A stretch of DNA of 10,043 nucleotides from Deltaproteobacteria bacterium (GTDB lineage Bacteria; Desulfobacterota; DSM-4660; Desulfatiglandales; HGW-15). Positions 1 to 5,094 of the stretch are shown here, piece after piece (within the stretch, counting starts at the first letter, position 1; each line of letters opens with the position of its first letter). The stretch covers positions 1 to 10,043 of the forward strand of contig JAFDIX010000062.1 of NCBI GenBank assembly GCA_019307805.1, given 5' to 3'. The notes beneath the pieces were generated by a model, which saw only the letters and a program-made list of their open reading frames with translations, searched no databases and was not told the DNA's origin. Both the position numbers and the translations under genes were made by a program.

Positions 1-1510
1 AAAGCTATGATGGGAGAGGAGCGTTCCGGCGAGGCTGTAGGTATCCATATCCCAAAGTCGAATCAACCGGTCCCAGCCTCCGGTGGCCAGGGTTTTGCCA
101 TCCGGGCTGAAGGCAAGGGTTCGGACATGTTTGTCATGACCGTGTAATGTGACAAGCTCTTTTCCGGAGACCGCATCCCACACTTTGACAGTGGAGTCAT
201 AACTTGCCGTAGCGATGCGGGAGCCATCCGGACTGAATCGCACAGCACTCACTTCCCCTGCGTGTCCCTCTAATACACCCGCTTCATGAAGCGATGGTAA
301 TTCCCAGATCTTAACGAGATGATCCCATCCTGCTGTAGCAATAAACCTTCCATCAGGGCTATAATCCAGATCAACGACATAATCGTCGTGCGCCTTCACC
401 CACGAAATTTGTTTCCCAGTGCGTGTCTCCCAAAGTCGAAGGGTATTGTCTCGGCTTGCAGAGGCAATAAAGTCCCCGTTGGGACTGAATTTGACACTCC
501 GGACAGAGTCCCGATGCCCCTTTAGCGTGCGAATTTCGCTGTAGGTGGCCGTGTCCCATAATTTTATCAGATTGTCATCCCCGCAGGAGACCATCATTTT
601 TCCGTCCGGGCTGAAATCCACACCACGAACGGGGGCGGTATGACCCGGCAGCGTCTTGAAGTCTTCACGGGCTGCTACATGCCAGATTTTCAGTACACCA
701 TCGGCACTTCCTGAAACGAGGGTTTGGCCTTGGGGCTGAAAAGAGACTGCCTTTACCTCCCGCTTGTGACCTTTGAGGGTGGCCAGTTCCTGAAGGGTAT
801 CCAGTTCCCAGAGTTTGATGCTGCGATCTCTGCTGGCGACTGCAAGCAATTCACCGTCCGGACTAAAGGCAACACCAAAAACGGCCAATCTGTGTTTACC
901 CAGGGATGCCAGCTCTTTTCGGATATTGAAATCCCACAGTTTGGCGCTGCCATCTCGAACACCGGCTGCAAGTAGTCCGCCTTCAGGGCTGAAGGTTACG
1001 CACATGACCGGCTGGCCATAGGTGTCAAGAACGGCAGGCGGTTCATTGTTTTTTATGCTCCAAAGCCTGAGAGAATTGTCTTTGCTGCCTGAGGCAATAA
1101 GTGAACCATCGGGACTGAAGTCTACGCTATTCACATCACTCACATGGCCGCGGTAAGTTTGAATCATTTCCCCGGATTCAAGATTCCAGAGTCTGATTGT
1201 ATGATCCCGGCTTCCGCTGACCATGCGCATCGAATCAGGACTGAAAGCAATCGAAGTCACAGGTCCGTCATGGCCTTTCAATACTCGAATGGGCTGCCAG
1301 GTTTTCAGATCCCACACCCTGATCGTCTTGTCCATGCCGGCTGATGCCAGGAGGCGTCCGTTCGGACTAAAGACCGCTGTGAGTACCGGGCCCGCATGTC
1401 CTTTAAGGGATCTCAACAAGCGGCATTCGGGCATTTTCCAGATTCGTACCAACCCGTCATGTCCCCCGGAAACGAACATGGTACCGTCCACGCTAAAACC
1501 GATACCCCCT
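1..1510 (-). repeat. Tandem WD40 repeat-coding array (12 units visible)
   Basis: On the minus strand the sequence encodes a unit of about 42 residues (about 126 nt) twelve times. Each unit has an FSPDG-like turn, a GSxD-like segment and a closing hydrophobic-W-[DEK] strand, most with a GH dipeptide before the next unit. Examples are FSPNGRLLASAGMD, FSPDGELLAVASRD, YSPDGRFIATAGWD and FSPDGKTLATGGWD. The units differ clearly at DNA level, so this is an old protein repeat rather than a recent tandem duplication. Twelve units plus a continuing frame suggest two seven-bladed propellers, but the end lies outside the window. Confidence 0.85.
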
Positions 1511-2406
1511 GAAAAGTCGGCTTGAGATACTGTCCTGGTGAGAATCGCGGGTGGTGAAAGGGAAGAGAGCAGGTCTACCTCGATGGGATTCTCCTCCGCC
1601 AGCAGGCGGTACCGGATGGCATGGGCGCCGTATAGAGTCGCTACGCCATACTCTCTGGCGGCCATGGCCCCTCTGGTCTGTTGGATCATAGTGTTTGCCA
1701 ACTGGTTGGATCGCTTTTTTGCGTTTTCTCGTGCCTGGAGATGCCCGTTATACCAGATAAGGGCGATGAAGAAGAGCAGGCACATGGCTGCAACTGCCAT
1801 CTGCAGACGACGCCAAAACCTGCGTTTGCTGTCCCGCTGTTTGTGCTCGTCGTAATCGACATCAAGCATTCCTGCACGAATTTTGAGTTTGGCATTGCGT
1901 TTGCCATCACCCTGAGGGCGAACGTCCGCAGCTATCGGCTCTTCCCTCTTTTCAGTGATTTCTCTATCAGAACGGACACGATAGCGGATCGCTTCAGGAA
2001 AACATTCCAACAGACCACTGCCCGGACTATCCGAGGCGTTGGGTTCACCATCTACAATCAAACACAATACCCGGTCCGCCCGATCCTGAGACTTATATTT
2101 CACGATTTCCTGATTCACCCATTGTGACACCGCCGACTTCGGAGAACAAATGGCTATGAGATATCGTGATTGTTCCAGCGCCTCATCAATTTTGCTGCCG
2201 AGGGATGAAGAACCCGGCAATTCATCGCGGTCACGAAACACAGGAAATAGGCGGGCAGGGATAGGTCCGTTTCTGGAAGGTCGTCCCACAAGACGCTTTG
2301 GCACCCGGTATGTCTCGATGGCTTTGTGCAGCCAGTCACCCCATTGGCTGTCCTGGTGGCTGTAGGAGATAAAGGCCCAGTATTTATAATCATCATCTGA
2401 AGCCAA
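1..2406 (-). CDS. TIR domain-transmembrane-WD40 repeat protein (C-terminus cut off by window edge)
   Basis: This reading frame is open from 2406 to the left edge, giving 802 residues with no stop. An in-frame TGA at 2422-2424 limits the start, and the only good candidate is TTG at 2404-2406, preceded by AAGGAG (2417-2422) with 10 nt spacing. Residues 8-115 form a TIR domain: KYWAFISYSHQD at the N-terminal strand, FPVFRDRDELP near the middle, then SRYLIAICSPKSAVSQWVNQE. W96 and E100 fit the WxxxE pattern that carries the catalytic glutamate in NAD-cleaving TIR domains such as SARM1 and AbTir. A basic stretch (KRRFWRRLQ) precedes one membrane helix at about 203-219, so the TIR should be cytoplasmic and the rest periplasmic. 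A helical linker (about 220-290) leads to at least 12 WD40 repeats from about residue 300 onward. The gene lies 22 nt after the pilin-like membrane gene, so co-expression is likely. Function is inferred: a sensor or scaffold propeller coupled to a TIR effector or signalling domain. NADase activity is not proven. Confidence 0.93.
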   Translation of the reverse strand, partial: MASDDDYKYWAFISYSHQDSQWGDWLHKAIETYRVPKRLVGRPSRNGPIPARLFPVFRDRDELPGSSSLGSKIDEALEQSRYLIAICSPKSAVSQWVNQEIVKYKSQDRADRVLCLIVDGEPNASDSPGSGLLECFPEAIRYRVRSDREITEKREEPIAADVRPQGDGKRNAKLKIRAGMLDVDYDEHKQRDSKRRFWRRLQMAVAAMCLLFFIALIWYNGHLQARENAKKRSNQLANTMIQQTRGAMAAREYGVATLYGAHAIRYRLLAEENPIEVDLLSSLSPPAILTRTVSQADFSGGIGFSVDGTMFVSGGHDGLVRIWKMPECRLLRSLKGHAGPVLTAVFSPNGRLLASAGMDKTIRVWDLKTWQPIRVLKGHDGPVTSIAFSPDSMRMVSGSRDHTIRLWNLESGEMIQTYRGHVSDVNSVDFSPDGSLIASGSKDNSLRLWSIKNNEPPAVLDTYGQPVMCVTFSPEGGLLAAGVRDGSAKLWDFNIRKELASLGKHRLAVFGVAFSPDGELLAVASRDRSIKLWELDTLQELATLKGHKREVKAVSFQPQGQTLVSGSADGVLKIWHVAAREDFKTLPGHTAPVRGVDFSPDGKMMVSCGDDNLIKLWDTATYSEIRTLKGHRDSVRSVKFSPNGDFIASASRDNTLRLWETRTGKQISWVKAHDDYVVDLDYSPDGRFIATAGWDHLVKIWELPSLHEAGVLEGHAGEVSAVRFSPDGSRIATASYDSTVKVWDAVSGKELVTLHGHDKHVRTLAFSPDGKTLATGGWDRLIRLWDMDTYSLAGTLLSHHSF

Positions 2407-2416
2407 ATGGTTGACG

Positions 2417-2422
2417 CTCCTT
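2417..2422 (-). promoter_or_regulatory. Ribosome binding site for the TIR-WD40 gene (decides the TTG start)
   Basis: AAGGAG on the minus strand sits 10 nt before TTG at 2406-2404. It lies inside the 22-nt gap after the upstream stop codon. No ATG or GTG occurs in this frame between the in-frame TGA and the TIR core, so this site supports the TTG start. Confidence 0.7.
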
Positions 2423-2428
2423 CATTGT

Positions 2429-3250
2429 CTACCTGCATCCTGACGGGAGAAAGGGCACTGGAATGTCATTACCGAAGCACTCCCACTGAACAGAGTCCCC
2501 ATTCACTGAGGGGGTGAATATCAATGATTTATCCTTTAACGGAGGGAAAGAGAGCAAGACGGTGATCGTTCCCCCGGGCCCCAACCGCACCGATTTCACC
2601 GAACGGTAAGAAATCTTCTCTAAACCCAACTCTTGGGGTTTGCTTGGCCATTCATGCTTTGGCCTCCAATACTTCTCTGCAGCCACTGTGCACGCAGATC
2701 CAAAGGAGAATGCTTCATGCACTTTTGCTCGAAGGCGATAGGGGCTGGTCTGAAAGTCGTCGTAAAGCCATGCTATACCCACTGCACCGATCAATAGCGC
2801 GGCTCCGCCGTATACCCGATAGCTCTTGGGACCCACAATCAATGGAACCAAAGCGCTCGCCGCCATAATGACGAAACCAAAAAAACGACCGTCCGGGGAC
2901 ATCACCAAAAGACCCAGGAGAAAACCCATTCCGGAAAAGACAAAGGCAAGGCGTGATAATGATTGTCGCCATTTTTCGCCTGCAGGGGGAATTTTTCCTG
3001 AGGCTGCTTTGTTTGTGGATGATTCACGTACCCATTTGCGTCCCCCTCGAATGCCCACAAGTATACCCAGGGCACAACCCAGAACAGCCCCCAAAATTGC
3101 AAAAAGGACCGGTCGATTGTACAGCATATTTCCCAGGGCCGAACCAAAGAGTGCCAAAAAACCGCCCAAAATAATGCTGTAAAAACCGGCAGTGCCAATC
3201 GCAATGTTGAGGAATTTCCACCTTTTTTTGGAATTATGTTTTTTCGACAT
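2429..3250 (-). CDS. Five-helix membrane protein with C-terminal type IV pilin-like domain
   Basis: This encodes 273 residues. The start at 3250 is chosen over an ATG 48 nt upstream because AGGAGGG lies directly before it, whereas the upstream ATG has no ribosome site. After a basic N-terminus (KKHNSKKRWK), hydrophobic segments lie at about 15-40, 46-70, 99-118, 122-140 and 143-163, so five helices put the C-terminus in the periplasm. Residues 170-273 resemble the globular part of type IV pilins (Pilin family): a helix VHEAFSFGSACTVAAEKYW, then WPSKPQELGL, a strand-turn-strand GGTITVLLSF, TPSVNGDSVQWECFG, and the ending IPVPFLPSGCR. C258 and C272 match the disulfide-bonded loop at the end of pilins. 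It lacks a prepilin leader (G/FTLIE), so it is not itself a standard pilin subunit. Its role is unknown; a fixed membrane anchor displaying a pilin fold is one reading. It lies between the protease and the TIR-WD40 genes. Confidence 0.85.
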   Translation of the reverse strand: MSKKHNSKKRWKFLNIAIGTAGFYSIILGGFLALFGSALGNMLYNRPVLFAILGAVLGCALGILVGIRGGRKWVRESSTNKAASGKIPPAGEKWRQSLSRLAFVFSGMGFLLGLLVMSPDGRFFGFVIMAASALVPLIVGPKSYRVYGGAALLIGAVGIAWLYDDFQTSPYRLRAKVHEAFSFGSACTVAAEKYWRPKHEWPSKPQELGLEKISYRSVKSVRLGPGGTITVLLSFPPLKDKSLIFTPSVNGDSVQWECFGNDIPVPFLPSGCR

Positions 3251-3253
3251 ATT

Positions 3254-3260
3254 CCCTCCT
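3254..3260 (-). promoter_or_regulatory. Strong Shine-Dalgarno AGGAGGG deciding the start at 3250
   Basis: AGGAGGG on the minus strand is followed by AAT and then ATG. The spacing is short (3-4 nt), but the match is nearly complete. The alternative ATG at 3298 has no purine-rich stretch before it. Confidence 0.7.
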
Positions 3261-3339
3261 GGCCGGATCCAAAGATAGGTGCCGCGTGGCAATTTCATTG
3301 AATGGTACTGGGGTGGAAAACCCGTGATTGCACTGTTCG

Positions 3340-4128
3340 CTACTCCAGATAGGAACCAAATGCCTCCTTGAAAACGGTGGATGGAACGGCAAAGCCCACA
3401 CCTGCAATGGGAACGCCTCGCCTCATAAGGTATTTCTTGCTAATGACGCCAATGACCTTTCCTTCTTTGTCCATCAAAGGCCCTCCACTGTTCCCGGGGT
3501 TGATAGGCGCCGAAAACTGCAGGACCTGCTGCTCCGTACCTGTAATGCTTCTGATTCCAGTGAAGACCCCGTCAGTGACTGTTGCATTGAGACCTGCAGA
3601 AGCCCCGATGGCAAAAACACGTTCACCCGGAATCAGGGTTCCCGGGCTGCGAAGTGACAGGAAGGGGGTGTTCCCCACGTTGAGTAGCAGAAGCAGTGCA
3701 AGGTCCTCTTCCTCCATCATAGAGATGACCGTAATAGGAAATTCCCTTTTGTCATTGAGGACGGCGACATAACTCCAACCCTTATCGACAACGTGGCTTG
3801 CGGTTGCGGCGTAACCGTTGGAGTTGATAAAAAAACCCGTGCCGATAGTATTGACCCCTTTTATCGTAAAGGTACACCGGGTTCCATGTTCTATGGGGCT
3901 TCTCACGACCGGCAGGGGAGCAGGCAGTGCCCTCCCTTCTACTGGGGCGGGTTCTTCTACCTCTCTTTCTTCAACCGTCTGGTTTTTCCGATCCTCGGGC
4001 AGACGATCGGAGAAGTGCACTACACCCTTCTCATCCACCCACCTGTAGATCTTTCCGCCAAAGGCAAAAGTGGAAAGAGCCGTGACCAAAACCGTAACAC
4101 AGAGAATAGCCGTTAATTTTCTTATCAT
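3340..4128 (-). CDS. Secreted DUF4124 / trypsin-like serine protease (S1C, DegP-like)
   Basis: This encodes 262 residues. Residues 1-24 look like a Sec signal peptide: MIRK, a hydrophobic core, then TFAFGG. GKIYRWVDEKGVVHFSDRLP (25-44) is a DUF4124 module, which is common at the N-terminus of proteobacterial periplasmic proteins. After a proline- and glutamate-rich linker (about 50-75), a trypsin-like domain follows with H112 (TASHVV), D142 (EEDLALL) and S214 (NPGNSGGPL) as the intact triad, plus GTGFFIN at the first strand. The protein ends right after the protease fold, so there is no PDZ domain as in DegP or DegS. It should be a periplasmic or membrane-associated endopeptidase; its substrate is unknown. 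The start codon has only a weak ribosome site. A four-codon ORF, ATG CCG GCG GCA TGA, ends 1 nt before the start, which could couple translation. The neighbouring pilin-like gene begins 89 nt downstream. Confidence 0.9.
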   Translation of the reverse strand: MIRKLTAILCVTVLVTALSTFAFGGKIYRWVDEKGVVHFSDRLPEDRKNQTVEEREVEEPAPVEGRALPAPLPVVRSPIEHGTRCTFTIKGVNTIGTGFFINSNGYAATASHVVDKGWSYVAVLNDKREFPITVISMMEEEDLALLLLLNVGNTPFLSLRSPGTLIPGERVFAIGASAGLNATVTDGVFTGIRSITGTEQQVLQFSAPINPGNSGGPLMDKEGKVIGVISKKYLMRRGVPIAGVGFAVPSTVFKEAFGSYLE

Positions 4129-4160
4129 TTCATGCCGCCGGCATTACTGTTTTTTATTCC

Positions 4161-4286
4161 TCAAGCCTTGCAACCGGATTGCAGGGATTTCCTGTTTGAC
4201 TCGGCCAATTTTTCCAGGAAACGTCGCCACCATACCTTTCTTTGTGATGGGGTCGCTTTCCTTGTTTTTACCGTTGTCTTTTCCAT
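4161..4286 (-). CDS. Small basic ORF, 41 residues, ending SGCKA
   Basis: ATG at 4286 opens a 41-codon frame ending in TGA at 4163-4161. The N-terminal half is basic and polar (MEKTTVKTRKATPSQRK). The second half is an amphipathic stretch, VWWRRFLEKLAESNRKS, followed by LQSGCKA with one cysteine three residues from the end. GGAG lies 11 nt before the ATG, and a candidate promoter lies upstream with a leader of about 25 nt. The protease gene starts 32 nt downstream on the same strand. I do not recognise a named family. The composition (WW, regular hydrophobic spacing, terminal Cys) looks more like a real small protein or modified-peptide precursor than random sequence, but the ORF is short and a chance frame cannot be excluded. 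Confidence 0.45.
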   Translation of the reverse strand: MEKTTVKTRKATPSQRKVWWRRFLEKLAESNRKSLQSGCKA

Positions 4287-4290
4287 TTTG

Positions 4291-4303
4291 TCGGATGCTC
4301 CGA
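4291..4303 (-). promoter_or_regulatory. Small hairpin covering the ribosome site of the 41-residue ORF
   Basis: TCGGAGCATCCGA is a perfect 5-bp stem with a 3-nt loop, 4 nt before the ATG at 4286. The GGAG ribosome site lies in its left arm, so folding would hide it. The short stem makes this a modest signal. Confidence 0.3.
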
Positions 4304-4318
4304 TTTAAATTTTTTTTT

Positions 4319-4347
4319 AATATATCAATAAACAGTTGCCTTTTAAA
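4319..4347 (-). promoter_or_regulatory. Candidate sigma70 promoter for the small ORF-protease-pilin-TIR cassette
   Basis: On the minus strand, TTTAAA (4347-4342) is followed after 17 nt by TATATT (4324-4319), matching the consensus at 4/6 and 5/6 positions. The predicted start near 4312 leaves a leader of about 25 nt before the small ORF at 4286. The region is AT-rich, including a run of nine A just downstream of the -10, so chance matches are likely and this is a weak call. Confidence 0.35.
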
Positions 4348-4379
4348 GGAATAATGCTAATTTAGACATAAGCAAGAGG

Positions 4380-4429
4380 GAAATGGCGGCGGGGATTATT
4401 AATATGTACCCATAGGGAATAGCCATTTC
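4380..4429. repeat. Inverted repeat GAAATGGC / GCCATTTC with 34-nt loop
   Basis: GAAATGGC (4380-4387) is the exact reverse complement of GCCATTTC (4422-4429). The 34-nt loop contains a smaller CCCATAGGG element and an AT-rich core (ATTATTAATAT). It could be a structured RNA, an operator with distant half-sites or a remnant of a mobile element. No long T-run follows on either strand, so it is not a classic terminator. Confidence 0.4.
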
Positions 4430-4483
4430 GGGAGTCACGCGATCAGCAAACACCCCTAATAACAGCAGCTTAGGCTGAATGCC

Positions 4484-4504
4484 GAACGCTGACAGCAGAA
4501 CGCT
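4484..4504 (+). repeat. Direct repeat GAACGCT spaced by 14 bp
   Basis: GAACGCT occurs at 4484-4490 and again at 4498-4504. The second copy ends 13 bp before the candidate -35 box at 4518. Paired heptamers at this position could be an activator-binding site, but two 7-mers are weak evidence. Confidence 0.3.
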
Positions 4505-4517
4505 CCGAAGGGATATT

Positions 4518-4546
4518 TTGACCGGAATTCAGATCTTTGCCATAAG
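4518..4546 (+). promoter_or_regulatory. Candidate sigma70 promoter for the response regulator
   Basis: TTGACC (4518-4523) and CATAAG (4541-4546) are separated by 17 nt and match the consensus at 5/6 and 4/6 positions. The predicted start near 4553 gives a leader of about 30 nt with a strong ribosome site, GGGGAGG (4571-4577), 7 nt before the ATG. Confidence 0.4.
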
Positions 4547-4584
4547 GAAAACACATCGTATTGACTGTGAGGGGAGGAAACGCT

Positions 4585-5094
4585 ATGAGCACGGAGAGTC
4601 CATTAAAGGATAAGGTGGTTCTGGTGGTTGATGATGAGCCAGACGTCCTCGAGACCGTAGAAGAGGAACTGGATGGCTGTGTTGTACACACAGCACAGGA
4701 TTATGACACCGGCCTGCAGTACCTTCTGAGTTACACCTATGATATTGTGGTCCTGGATATCATGGGGGTGAACGGCTTCGAACTGCTCAAGAATGCCGTC
4801 TCCAGAGGTTTTCCTACGGTCATGCTGACTGCCCATGCCGTCACGCCGGAGGCACTGAAAAAATCCATAAAGCTGGGTGCCCTCTCTTTCCTTCCCAAAG
4901 AGGAGATGACTCAACTCAGGGGCTTCCTGGAGGATGTGGTACTTGGCGGAGGTAAATCCCTTTGGCTGAAACTTTTTGATCGGCTTGGGAATCACTTCAA
5001 CAAACGTTTTGGTCCTGATTGGAAGGAAAAGGACAAATTCTTCCAGGAGTTCGAGGAATCTCTCAGAAAAAGTGAAGAAAGCGGAGACGTCTAA
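4585..5094 (+). CDS. Single-domain response regulator with charged C-terminal tail
   Basis: This encodes 169 residues. ATG at 4585 is preferred over an in-frame TTG at 4561 because GGGGAGG sits 7 nt before it and the REC domain begins shortly after. Residues 10-120 are a receiver domain: acidic pair D16-D17 (VVDDEPD), phosphoacceptor D58 (VVLDIMG), T82 (MLTAH) and K105 (LPKEE), all present. No DNA-binding or enzymatic output domain follows. Instead residues 121-169 form a charged, probably helical tail (SLWLKLFDRLGNHFNKRF, then KEKDKFFQEFEESLRKSEES). Such proteins usually act by protein-protein contact, for example in phosphorelays. No histidine kinase is in the window, so it is an orphan here. 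Its stop codon overlaps that of topA, which converges on it. Confidence 0.92.
   Translation: MSTESPLKDKVVLVVDDEPDVLETVEEELDGCVVHTAQDYDTGLQYLLSYTYDIVVLDIMGVNGFELLKNAVSRGFPTVMLTAHAVTPEALKKSIKLGALSFLPKEEMTQLRGFLEDVVLGGGKSLWLKLFDRLGNHFNKRFGPDWKEKDKFFQEFEESLRKSEESGDV

Larger units (their letters stand above)
4287..4584. other. Divergent intergenic region between the protease cassette and the response regulator
   Basis: About 300 bp separate the minus-strand 41-residue ORF from the plus-strand regulator. The left part (4304-4365) is very AT-rich and holds the candidate cassette promoter. The centre holds an 8-bp inverted repeat, and the right part holds a direct repeat and the candidate regulator promoter. 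I see no tRNA, known riboswitch or convincing rho-independent terminator here. Confidence 0.6.

Noticed and set aside
1..1510. Regularly spaced similar sequence that could suggest a CRISPR or satellite array
   Set aside because: The units are about 126 nt, divergent in DNA and conserved as WD40 protein repeats in one open frame.
2429..3298. Longer start at 3298 for the pilin-like membrane protein
   Set aside because: There is no ribosome site before that ATG, while AGGAGGG precedes the ATG at 3250.
3306..3322. GGGT-ACCC hairpin between the protease and pilin-like genes as a terminator
   Set aside because: The stem is only 4 bp and no T-run follows on the minus strand.
4070..4354. Plus-strand 94-residue ORF across the protease start and the 41-residue ORF
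   Set aside because: It is antisense to the protease signal peptide and has low-complexity, Phe/Ser/Leu-rich content, no ribosome site and no recognisable motif.
4479..4610. Plus-strand 43-residue ORF beginning MPNADSRTLRRD
   Set aside because: It spans the candidate regulator promoter, overlaps the regulator start and lacks a ribosome site.
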